Source: Candidatus Magasanikiibacteriota bacterium (lineage in GTDB: Bacteria; Patescibacteriota; Patescibacteriia; Magasanikbacterales; GWA2-37-8). Taken from it: a stretch of DNA of 37,245 nucleotides. Both the position numbers and the translations under genes were made by a program. Positions 1-7,962 of this stretch are shown here, in pieces. The stretch is taken from the NCBI GenBank assembly GCA_016189025.1, contig JACPGS010000030.1, positions 1-37,245 on the forward strand. The letters run 5' to 3'. The notes beneath the pieces were generated by a model, which had not been told where the DNA came from, searched no databases, and was given only the letters and a program-made list of their open reading frames with translations. How positions within the stretch are numbered: position 1 is the stretch's first letter; each line of letters starts with the position of its first letter.

Positions 1-129
1 ACAAAGATAAATTCTTTGCAGTTGCCACTGCAGCAGGTTTGTAATCTTTCAAAGAACAAGAAACAATTAAATATCGGCGTATCCGACCGGATAATTGTGT
101 GTAGTTTAGTGATTTATTTGACAGGTTTT

Positions 130-147
130 ATGGGTATTAATACCCAT
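130..147. terminator. 18-bp perfect palindrome ATGGGTATTAATACCCAT just beyond the ahcY stop; terminator or operator-like
   Basis: Perfect dyad, followed on the minus strand by AAAA; lies 3' of the minus-strand ahcY gene. Confidence 0.4.
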
Positions 148-178
148 CAATTTTCACCAAAATAATTGGCACAACCTA

Positions 179-1480
179 TTAATACCGATAATGCTCCGGT
201 TTAAACGGTCCTTTTTGTGCTACCCCCAAATAATTCGCCTGCTTCTTTGTCAGCTTAGTCAACTTGATGCCGAGTTTGGGTAAATGCAGGCGCGCCACTT
301 CTTCGTCTAGCGCCTTGGGCAGCACATATACTTGGCCGCGCTGGTACTTCTTCGCTTCGGTCCAGAGCGACAATTGCGCCAGCACCTGGTTGGTGAAGCT
401 GGTGCTCATCACAAAACTTGGGTGACCGTGGGCATTGCCCAGGTTCACCAGGCGGCCGCGGGAGAGCAGGACGATTGACTTCCCGTCGGCAAAAGTGAAT
501 TTGTCCACCTGGGGCTTGATGTTTTCTTCTTTAATATCTGTTTGGCTCGTGAGCCAGGCCACGTCAATCTCGCTGTCAAAATGGCCGATGTTGCAGACAA
601 TCGCGCCGTCTTTCATCTTTTTCAGATGCGCTCCGGTAATGACATCACAGCAGCCGGTGGCAGTGACGAAAATATCTCCCACCGGAACTATTTCGTCCAT
701 CGTCGTTACTTCGTATCCTTCCATGGCGGCTTGAAGCGCGTTGATGGGGTCAATCTCGGTAACCACTACGCGGGCGCCAAAGCCGCGCATACTTTGGGCG
801 CAGCCTTTGCCCACGTCGCCGTAGCCGGCAATCACTACAACCTTGCCGGCAATCATAATATCGGTCGCGCGCTTAAGGCCGTCGGCCAGCGATTCGCGGC
901 AGCCGTACTTGTTGTCGAATTTGGATTTAGTTACCGAATCGTTGACGTTGATGGCAACGGTGCCGAGGGTGCCTTTTTTCATCATCTCATACAGCCGGTG
1001 TACGCCGGTAGTAGTTTCTTCGGAAATGCCCTTGATGCCTTTCATCATTTCCGGATGTTTGTCGTGCACCACGAGCGTGAGGTCGCCGCCATCGTCCAGC
1101 AAAAGATTCGGCCCGCGGCCTCCCGAAAATTTCAGGGTTTGCTCCACACACCACCAATACTCTGTTTCGGTTTCCCCTTTCCAGGCGAAAACAGGCACTC
1201 CAGTTTTGGCAATCGCCGCCGCCGCGTGGTCTTGGGTGGAAAAGATATTACAACTGCTCCAGCGCACTTCGGCGCCGAGCATTTTCAAGGTTTCAATCAG
1301 CACCGCTGTTTGAATAGTCATATGCAAACAGCCGGCAATCCGCGCCCCGGCGAGCGGCTTTTTGTCAGCGTATTTTTTGCGCAAAGACATCAGCCCGGGC
1401 ATTTCTTTTTCCGCCAAAATAATTTCTTTCCGTCCCCAGCCGGCGAGCTTAAGATCCGCCACCCGATAGTCGGTAGTCAT
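179..1480 (-). CDS. ahcY: Adenosylhomocysteinase (S-adenosyl-L-homocysteine hydrolase)
   Basis: 433 aa; NAD-binding motif [13 protein letters not shown]-terminal KPEHYRY. Confidence 0.97.
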   Translation of the reverse strand: MTTDYRVADLKLAGWGRKEIILAEKEMPGLMSLRKKYADKKPLAGARIAGCLHMTIQTAVLIETLKMLGAEVRWSSCNIFSTQDHAAAAIAKTGVPVFAWKGETETEYWWCVEQTLKFSGGRGPNLLLDDGGDLTLVVHDKHPEMMKGIKGISEETTTGVHRLYEMMKKGTLGTVAINVNDSVTKSKFDNKYGCRESLADGLKRATDIMIAGKVVVIAGYGDVGKGCAQSMRGFGARVVVTEIDPINALQAAMEGYEVTTMDEIVPVGDIFVTATGCCDVITGAHLKKMKDGAIVCNIGHFDSEIDVAWLTSQTDIKEENIKPQVDKFTFADGKSIVLLSRGRLVNLGNAHGHPSFVMSTSFTNQVLAQLSLWTEAKKYQRGQVYVLPKALDEEVARLHLPKLGIKLTKLTKKQANYLGVAQKGPFKPEHYRY

Positions 1481-1485
1481 AAAAT

Positions 1486-2430
1486 CTATAGGTTAACTTC
1501 TTCCGAATAGGTTTTTTGGTATCGTTCCTTAAATTCTCGTAGGCTGAATTGGTGCGCCTGGGTGCCGTAGGTTTCTATGGCATAGCTCGCGGCTACCGAG
1601 CCGATTTGGGCGCAGGTTTTAAAGGGGAACCCCCGCGCATAGCCAGTAAAGAATCCGGCACGGTAGGCGTCGCCGGCGCCGGTGGGGTCGTCCGCCGAGC
1701 GCGGCGGGCAGGCGGAGACCCGGACTGCTTGGCCATCGCTCGTGGTAACCACTGACCCCTGGTCGCCGAGCGTAGTAATAAGCATATCGGTAACCGACAA
1801 TATTTTTTTCGTGTCCCAGCCCGTGCGCTCCTGCAGCAGCCGCATTTCATAATCATTGCCGATAATAACATCAGCTTGGTCAATCATGCTCTGGAGTTCT
1901 TCGGGTTTGAACACCGGAATTTGCTGGCCCGGGTCAAATACCGTTAACCACCCCGCTTCTTTGGCGCGCCGCAGATGCGTTTGCATCACGTCTTTTTGGG
2001 TGGGGCTGATGAGGGCGATGCGGATTTTATCTTTGAGAGGGGTAAAATCAGCTTCTTGCGCCTGGGCAAGGGGGCCATTAAAAAAGGCGGTAATCTGGTT
2101 ATCGTCAATGTCGGTGGTAATGTAAGCCGCGGCCGTGGGCCGGCGCTTACCCACCCTGATATATTCCGTGTTAACGCCAACCCGCCGCAGATATTCCAGA
2201 TATTCCTGGCCATCCGATCCCACCACCGAGACAATGGTCGGCTCCCCGCCGAGGAGTTTAACAGTATAAGCAATGTTGCCGGCGGTGCCGCCAAAACTGC
2301 GCTCCAGTTTATCTACCGTAAAGCAGACATTCAAAAGATGAATCTGGTCGGGTAGGATGTGATTGCGAAAACTGTCCGGGAAGTCCATGATATGGTCGTA
2401 CACCAGGGAGCCGGAGATAAGGAGGGACAT
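1486..2430 (-). CDS. PfkB-family carbohydrate kinase, probably adenosine kinase-like
   Basis: [14 protein letters not shown] PfkB signature; [17 protein letters not shown]-terminal motif; directly upstream of ahcY in the same orientation. Confidence 0.9.
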   Translation of the reverse strand: MSLLISGSLVYDHIMDFPDSFRNHILPDQIHLLNVCFTVDKLERSFGGTAGNIAYTVKLLGGEPTIVSVVGSDGQEYLEYLRRVGVNTEYIRVGKRRPTAAAYITTDIDDNQITAFFNGPLAQAQEADFTPLKDKIRIALISPTQKDVMQTHLRRAKEAGWLTVFDPGQQIPVFKPEELQSMIDQADVIIGNDYEMRLLQERTGWDTKKILSVTDMLITTLGDQGSVVTTSDGQAVRVSACPPRSADDPTGAGDAYRAGFFTGYARGFPFKTCAQIGSVAASYAIETYGTQAHQFSLREFKERYQKTYSEEVNL

Positions 2431-2598
2431 AGGAGAAGTTTATCGGCAGAGCCAGCAACCAGCAGATTCAGTCCGGAACCATAACAACGCTGTAGTAGAG
2501 GATTTAGGGCCGAAAGCCGCTTGCTGAAGACTGGCATTACCTTACCAAAAACATCGCCGCTTGTCTACCGGCGTATTTTCCGTTACCATGACTGTTAT

Positions 2599-2976
2599 AT
2601 GGCAAGGCAACCGACAATAAAAGGCGTGGTCCGCCCCGGCCAGGGGCAGGGGAAAAAATTAGGCATGCAGACCGCTAATTTGGAGGTGGCTTTGGCCGGC
2701 GATTTAGCGCCCGGAGTATATGATTGTTTAGTGACAGTAGAGGGTAAAAAATACCGCGGGTTGTTGTATTATGGCATCAATTCGCTGACCCGGCGAGACT
2801 GTCTGGAGGTTCATCTGCGGAGTTTTTCCGGCGATTTAGTAGGCAAAGAGATTACGGTTATTCCGGGCGCTTTCTTGCGCCCCCCCGAACATTTTTCCGA
2901 TACCACCGCCCTGTTTACCGCCCTGCAGGCAGATTTGCAGCAGGCGAGCGACAGCCTGCCGCCGCTGGCGGTATAG
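2599..2976 (+). CDS. Stand-alone riboflavin kinase domain (RibF C-terminal-like)
   Basis: IKGVVRPGQGQGKKLGMQTANL...GVYDCLVTVEGKKYRGLLYYG, typical flavokinase motifs; no FAD synthetase domain. Start refined to ATG 2599. Confidence 0.85.
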   Translation: MARQPTIKGVVRPGQGQGKKLGMQTANLEVALAGDLAPGVYDCLVTVEGKKYRGLLYYGINSLTRRDCLEVHLRSFSGDLVGKEITVIPGAFLRPPEHFSDTTALFTALQADLQQASDSLPPLAV

Positions 2977-3003
2977 GGTAGTTACTTCCGGTAGGCCATG
3001 GCA

Positions 3004-3037
3004 AAAACAAAATCCCCGTGAACGGGGATTTTGTTTT
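3004..3037 (+). terminator. Intrinsic terminator
   Basis: AAAACAAAATCCCCGT/ACGGGGATTTTGTTTT perfect stem after the riboflavin kinase. Confidence 0.85.
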
Positions 3038-3247
3038 CTATCTGTGCTGCAGCGCACAAGGGAACGGCGCGCGGGTGACTAGGATGATCGATTAAGGCGA
3101 AGACCCCCGTCCGTCGAAGGGAGGCGGGAGAGCTTAACCAAAAATAAAGTTTTAGATATACTTAAAATATGCACAGAAACTTAGCAAATTTTAAGTATAT
3201 TTAAAACCCAAATCTCATATCCTACCTACTTAGTTAGAATGAAGTCT

Positions 3248-4801
3248 TTATTTAATGGGAAGCATTCTTTTGAGTACCGACGCAAAGGAGCCGTTGGTAG
3301 TAGTGGCGACAAAGCGCAGACCAAGGTTGCGGGCCAGCAATCGGTCGCTGTACCGGTCGCCGCAGACCAAAGAATAACCTCGGTCGATGGCTGATTGTCG
3401 CTGCCTTAAAAATTGTTGCAGCAGTCCGGTTTGTGGTTTGCGACAGGAGCAGCGTTTCTTTGGCAGGTGGGGGCAAACAAAGATGCGAGTAAAGCCGATA
3501 CCTTCTTGGTTCAGCTGGGCAAGTAATTTTTTTTGTACTGCCGTAAAATTTTTCCGCGGGAATATCTTAGTTCCTAAACCATCCTGGTTAGTAATCATTA
3601 TCAGCCGGTAGCCAGCAGCGGATAATTTTTTTAGGCCAGTAATGACACTCGGCAAAATTTGTAGCTGTCGGGAGGAGTCGACCTGCCGGGTATCGGGTGG
3701 TTCAAAGATTAACGTACCGTCGCGATCCAGGAAAGCATATTTTTGGAGGTTAGTCGCGCGATAGGTACGAATAAATTGTTTCATTTGCGACTGCGTGCCA
3801 ATGGTAACGCGTAACCAGACGCCTAGTTTAGGATAATTTAACAGGCGGACTAGGCAGCCGGCCGCTTTGAGCAACCGCCAGGCCATGGCGGCGTTGGGTG
3901 GGCGGAATAACAAAAAATTTCCCCCGGACGGTAAATAAGGAATTTGTTGTTTGGTAAAAAATTGTTCCACTAGCGGTTTAGCGTACCGCATCACTGCGGC
4001 GACATATTTTTTCGTGGCCGGCAGATTGTTGAGCGCGGCGCGGGCTGCTACTACCGCCGCCATATTTACATCATAAGGGCCGCGCACTTTAGTAAATTCA
4101 GTGATATAGCGTGGTGCGGCGATCAAGTAACCCAGCCGCAGCGCCGCCAGACCAAAGGCTTTAGAAAAAGTGCGGGAGACGATAATATTGGGATATTTTT
4201 GAATCAGCGGCACCGCCGTAATACCGCAAAATTCAAAATAGGCCTCATCCACATAGATGATGGCGCGCGGGGCGGCGCGTGCGAGCCGAACAATATCTTT
4301 CGTCTGGATTGCCGTGCCGGTAGGATTATTGGGGTTGCAAACAACAATTAAGCGAGTGCGCCGGGTAAGGCGTCTTAATATTTCTGCCAGCGGAAAGGCG
4401 CCGTCAGTATAGTAGCGGGGCGCCATCACTCGGTTGCCGTTTAACCGGGCAAATTGCTCAAACAAACGGTAGGTAGGCACAGGGATAATCACTTCATCAC
4501 CCGGTTGAGTGAAAGTGCGGAAAACCAAGTCTATCCCCTGCTCTGATCCGTTGGTAAGCAGGATATTTTTCACCGGCACTTTAGCATAACGGGCGATGGA
4601 AATGGTCAGGTTTCCATATTCCGGGTAGCACTGCCACTGGTTATCGGCCACTGATTTCTGTAACGCCCGTTTAATCTTTGGGACAGGCGGAATGGTGCGT
4701 TCGTTGAAATCTAAAAGCAGGCCGGCATAAGAGCGGCGATTATTAAGGGGCGGTGCGTAAGGCCGCATTTTTTGGATGTGGGAGAGGGCTAAATTAGTCA
4801 T
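3248..4801 (-). CDS. Fusion of histidinol-phosphate aminotransferase (HisC) and HAD histidinol-phosphatase (HisB N-terminal type)
   Basis: N-terminal PLP aminotransferase (NPNNPTGT, SRTFSKAFGLAALRLGY); C-terminal FLDRDGTLIFEPPDTRQVD...ITNQDGLGT...CPHLPKKRCSCRKP as in the HisB phosphatase domain. Confidence 0.93.
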   Translation of the reverse strand: MTNLALSHIQKMRPYAPPLNNRRSYAGLLLDFNERTIPPVPKIKRALQKSVADNQWQCYPEYGNLTISIARYAKVPVKNILLTNGSEQGIDLVFRTFTQPGDEVIIPVPTYRLFEQFARLNGNRVMAPRYYTDGAFPLAEILRRLTRRTRLIVVCNPNNPTGTAIQTKDIVRLARAAPRAIIYVDEAYFEFCGITAVPLIQKYPNIIVSRTFSKAFGLAALRLGYLIAAPRYITEFTKVRGPYDVNMAAVVAARAALNNLPATKKYVAAVMRYAKPLVEQFFTKQQIPYLPSGGNFLLFRPPNAAMAWRLLKAAGCLVRLLNYPKLGVWLRVTIGTQSQMKQFIRTYRATNLQKYAFLDRDGTLIFEPPDTRQVDSSRQLQILPSVITGLKKLSAAGYRLIMITNQDGLGTKIFPRKNFTAVQKKLLAQLNQEGIGFTRIFVCPHLPKKRCSCRKPQTGLLQQFLRQRQSAIDRGYSLVCGDRYSDRLLARNLGLRFVATTTNGSFASVLKRMLPIK

Positions 4802-6090
4802 AATCCGGACAATCTTATTTGAATGGCGCGTTGGTGGCCCGCGAGCTCTTCGGCGGCAGTGAGCGGCTCAATAATTTTATTTAAGGCGCGCAAACCGGGC
4901 CGGGTAATTTCTTGGCAGGTAATGAATTTTAAGAAATTTTCCAACGACACGCCGCCCCAGGCCTTGGCTGCCCCGGCTGTCGGCAGGGTGTGATTGGCGC
5001 CGCTAGCGTAGTCGCCGGCGGTTACGGGAGAAAAAACGCCCAGAAAAACCGCACCAGCATTTTTGACTAAAGCGCGCCAGCGCCGGGGATTTTTTATATT
5101 CAGCGCCAGGTGTTCCGGAGCATAGAAGTTAGCAAAAGCAATGGCCTTTTCCACATTGGACGTAATTAGAACGAAGCTTTGCTTGAGTGCTGCTGCGGCA
5201 ATTTGGCGGCGGGGGAGGATGGCCAGTTGTCGGTTTAACTCAACCATGACTTTTTTAACTTTTTGTTTATCCGGGCATACCAAAATTGCCCGGGCATCCG
5301 CGCTGTGTTCGGCTTGCGCCAGGAGGTCAGCCGCCACCCAGGCGGCATTGGCTTTGCCGTCGGCAATTACCAATACTTCACTGGGGCCAGCCGGTAAATC
5401 TATTGCCGCGCCTGTTGGATCCGCTGCCACCAAAAGTTTGGCCATCGTAACATAGCGGTTACCCGGGCCGAAAATTTTATCTACTTTGGGGATAGTTTGC
5501 GTACCATAAGCTAGCGCCGCAATTGCCTGCGCTCCGCCTACCGCGAATATTTGGTTAATGCCGCAGCAGCGAGCAGCATAGAGAATGGCGGAAGGAACCC
5601 CGCCATTCTTTTGGGGCGGAGTACAGAGGATAATCTGGCGACAGCCGGCCAGCCGGGCCGGAATACCGAGCATCAGTACGGTGGAAACGAGCGGGGCGGA
5701 GCCGCCGGGGATATAAATACCAACCCGTTCAATTGGTCGCGCTTCGCGTCGGCAGACCACACCGGGAGCCGTAGCAACAGTTATCGTGTCCGGTCGCTGC
5801 GCGCGGTGGAAAGTTCTGATATTATTGGCGGCTAGGCGGATTGCCTGTTTTAGAGCCGGAGGAACAGCACGCATCGCCTGGCGGATTTCTTCAGGGGGAA
5901 CCGCGAAGCTTGAACGTTGGACACCATCAAACTGTAGACTAAAACGACGCACGGCCCGGTCGCCTTCGCGTTTGACCGCCGCAATAATGCGCCGCGCTGT
6001 CCGTTGCGTCGCCTGATCATCAACAGTTGATCGGGCACAAAGCGCCTGTAATTTTTGTTCAGTTAGTTGCGATTGATAATATAGCCTCAT
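4798..6090 (-). CDS. hisD: Histidinol dehydrogenase
   Basis: GIYIPGGSAPLVSTVLMLGIPARLAG; AAIDLPAGPSEVLVIAD; 4-nt overlap with the downstream hisC-hisB fusion. Confidence 0.96.
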   Translation of the reverse strand: MRLYYQSQLTEQKLQALCARSTVDDQATQRTARRIIAAVKREGDRAVRRFSLQFDGVQRSSFAVPPEEIRQAMRAVPPALKQAIRLAANNIRTFHRAQRPDTITVATAPGVVCRREARPIERVGIYIPGGSAPLVSTVLMLGIPARLAGCRQIILCTPPQKNGGVPSAILYAARCCGINQIFAVGGAQAIAALAYGTQTIPKVDKIFGPGNRYVTMAKLLVAADPTGAAIDLPAGPSEVLVIADGKANAAWVAADLLAQAEHSADARAILVCPDKQKVKKVMVELNRQLAILPRRQIAAAALKQSFVLITSNVEKAIAFANFYAPEHLALNIKNPRRWRALVKNAGAVFLGVFSPVTAGDYASGANHTLPTAGAAKAWGGVSLENFLKFITCQEITRPGLRALNKIIEPLTAAEELAGHQRAIQIRLSGL

Positions 6091-6191
6091 ACTTATTAAT
6101 TTATTTAAAATACGCTCGGCTGATTACGATCTGCTCTTAATCACCAGAGCGGTGGAGAGGCGGCGTCTCTCGGCACCGACTCTCCAAATAT

Positions 6192-6458
6192 CTACCACCC
6201 CACACTATTCCCTCTCCAGAGCATCCGGTAACACGCCACGCCACCCCCTTCGCACGGCTCGGCAGTTAGTTGTCCGCCGCGCTCGAGCCCGGCAATAAAT
6301 TCATCAAATTCTTTAGGGGCGATGAGGGCATCGGCGATTACGATTTCGCTGCCATCCGGTCGGCGTAGTATCACCCGGCCTCCTGATTGATACTGCAGCC
6401 GGTCGCCGCCGCCAAGGGAGATGCGGGAGAGTTTGAGCAGCTCGGCCAACAGGTTCAT
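6192..6458 (-). CDS. Small hypothetical protein (88 aa)
   Basis: ATG preceded by GGAGGAG; strong hairpin 6486-6519 just upstream. Confidence 0.55.
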   Translation of the reverse strand: MNLLAELLKLSRISLGGGDRLQYQSGGRVILRRPDGSEIVIADALIAPKEFDEFIAGLERGGQLTAEPCEGGGVACYRMLWRGNSVGW

Positions 6459-6485
6459 TTACTCCTCCGGTGTGCAGTTAGTGCT

Positions 6486-6519
6486 CCCCACCGAGTCTGT
6501 GCACTAGAGCTCGGTGGGG
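6486..6519 (-). other. 5' leader hairpin of the 88-aa ORF
   Basis: CCCCACCGAG/CTCGGTGGGG 10-bp perfect stem. Confidence 0.7.
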
Positions 6520-6712
6520 TAGCGGCGGCGTTCGTTGTGGGAGGGGTATGACGCCTTTCACTTACTCATCGGCCGGACACACAATCCGGCCGATTTTCGG
6601 TGCCCGCAGCTCCCGCATCCATATCTGCCGGCCGGCTAACAGAGCCGCCCACGGTGGCGGTTATTAGCTAGAACGGGGATGGGGGAGCCCGAACGGCTGA
6701 CCTAGTCAGCGC

Positions 6713-6785
6713 GGTACTTGCTGGTTTTGCACCAGCAACACTCGCTTCACGTGCGAGGGTGATAATCTGCTTTCACTAAAGTACC
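6713..6785 (-). tRNA. tRNA-like cloverleaf, anticodon GTG (His), with degenerate loops; possible divergent tRNA-His, pseudo-tRNA or tRNA mimic
   Basis: Perfect stems GGTACTT/AAGTACC, GTGA/TCAC, CTCGC/GCGAG, GCTGG/CCAGC with arm sizes 7, 4-10-4, 5-7-5, 5-7-5; T8 A9 and G-1 present; C33, no D-loop GG, T-loop TGCAAAA, no CCA. Confidence 0.5.
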
Positions 6786-6787
6786 CT

Positions 6788-6818
6788 AAAAAACAAAAAA
6801 TCGCCTGGGAGAGCGATT
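6788..6818 (-). terminator. Intrinsic terminator directly upstream of the tRNA-like element
   Basis: Minus strand AATCGC-TCTCCCAG-GCGATT followed by TTTTGTTTTTT. Confidence 0.75.
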
Positions 6819-6854
6819 GGTGGCCTAAGGGTAGCAAAAACTGCCGGGTTTCGG

Positions 6855-6905
6855 TTACCCCAGGCCGGGCTGATGATGCGTAGTAGAGAGTAAGCTGGAT
6901 GGCAT
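6855..6905 (-). CDS. Putative 16-aa leader peptide MPSSLLSTTHHQPGLG
   Basis: Short ORF with CAT CAT codons between a predicted promoter and the terminator; no clear SD. Confidence 0.25.
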   Translation of the reverse strand: MPSSLLSTTHHQPGLG

Positions 6906-6924
6906 AGTGTTTTAATGTGTTAAT

Positions 6925-6953
6925 ACATTAATACAAAGGCATAAAATTGTCAA
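6925..6953 (-). promoter_or_regulatory. Predicted sigma70-like promoter
   Basis: TTGACA, 17 nt, TAATGT on the minus strand. Confidence 0.4.
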
Positions 6954-6999
6954 GGGCCGGGCTGTGGATAAGTATCGGGCTTCGTGCTATTATATTCTT

Positions 7000-7461
7000 A
7001 TGCGCCGCCTTACCTTTATCGTGGTTCACCATACCGCCACCCCCGGGCGGGCCACCAGTCTAGCAGCCGTAGACGGGGCGCACCGGCGCCGCAATTGGGG
7101 CACTACGGCGCAGCCGGCTTACGCTAAACCAAGCGCCCTCGGTTATTTCGTTCAGTATCATTACTTTATTAACTGGCAGGGCATTTTGACGCAGACGCGC
7201 CTGGAGCGGGAAATCGGCTGGCACGCTAACCGCGCCAATCCTTACAGCCTGGGGGTGGCGCTCTCCGGTTGGTTTGACCCGGGGTACGACCGGGCGCCGG
7301 CGCCGGCGCAAGTTGCCACCCTGCGCCTGCTCCTGCGCAAATTGGCAGATCAGTTTCAGATTCCTCTTGCCCAGATTGTCCCCCACCGCCATTTTGCGCC
7401 TTACAAAAGTTGCTATGGGGCAAATCTGGCTAATGACTGGGCACGGAGATTGATAAGTTAG
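7000..7461 (+). CDS. N-acetylmuramoyl-L-alanine amidase (amidase_2/PGRP fold)
   Basis: FIVVHHTAT; GWHA; PHRHFAPYKSCYG metal-ligand motifs; start refined to ATG 7000. Confidence 0.85.
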   Translation: MRRLTFIVVHHTATPGRATSLAAVDGAHRRRNWGTTAQPAYAKPSALGYFVQYHYFINWQGILTQTRLEREIGWHANRANPYSLGVALSGWFDPGYDRAPAPAQVATLRLLLRKLADQFQIPLAQIVPHRHFAPYKSCYGANLANDWARRLIS

Positions 7462-7485
7462 CTCACTCTTAAGTTAGCAAACTAT

Positions 7486-7737
7486 ATGGAGTTTCTTCTC
7501 GGGGTAGTGTCATCACTGCTGATTGAGATATTCAAATGGCTAGGCAAGCGTTGGGGCAAACCAGTGACCAAGCGCGCCATTTACCTGGCGCTCTTTGCGC
7601 TCTCGCTGGGGTGGACGATTTTTATTCACTCCGGCGTAATCAATCAAGAAGCGCTGCGTCTTTTTGTCAGCATGCTCTTCTACACCGTCGGCATCTACGA
7701 GATTTTGATCAAGCAGATGAAAACAGCGCTCAAATGA
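7486..7737 (+). CDS. Small membrane protein, holin-like
   Basis: 83 aa, about two TM segments, charged C-terminus, directly after the amidase. Confidence 0.5.
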   Translation: MEFLLGVVSSLLIEIFKWLGKRWGKPVTKRAIYLALFALSLGWTIFIHSGVINQEALRLFVSMLFYTVGIYEILIKQMKTALK

Positions 7738-7750
7738 GCGCGCCCGCCAA

Positions 7751-7776
7751 AGAGCCCAACCGGACTCTTTTTTATT
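7751..7776 (+). terminator. Probable intrinsic terminator after the amidase/membrane-protein pair
   Basis: AGAGCCC-AACC-GGACTCT followed by a T-run. Confidence 0.55.
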
Positions 7777-7780
7777 TTTA

Positions 7781-7900
7781 GGACTTACGCGTTTGGCGCA
7801 TTTCTGCGTTGTCGCTCAAGCCCTTCGCTCGCCGTAGTCTTGGCTACGTCTCGCTCCAGTGCTCGCTGCCGCCTGGAACTGCATCCAAACGCGTAAGTCC
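7781..7900. mobile_element. 120-bp MITE-like element
   Basis: Terminal inverted repeats GGACTTACGCGTTTGG/CCAAACGCGTAAGTCC (16 bp, perfect); flanked on both sides by TTTTA; internal CGTAG...CTACG dyad; no ORF. Confidence 0.85.
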
Positions 7901-7962
7901 TTTTATTATTGATTTCTGGCGCCGGATGGGTTAGAGTAAGGGAGATTAAGTGTTATCGTTAT

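Noticed and set aside
435-1510. Plus-strand ORFs antisense to ahcY
   Set aside because: Low-complexity antisense frames of a confidently assigned gene; no recognisable motifs.
6713-6785. Plus-strand reading of the cloverleaf (anticodon CAC, Val)
   Set aside because: Arm order and sizes are wrong: the 4-10-4 arm would fall at the T-arm position.
6788-6953. T-box riboswitch upstream of hisD
   Set aside because: No T-box consensus sequence (AGGGTGGNACCGCG-like) or stem I motifs seen.
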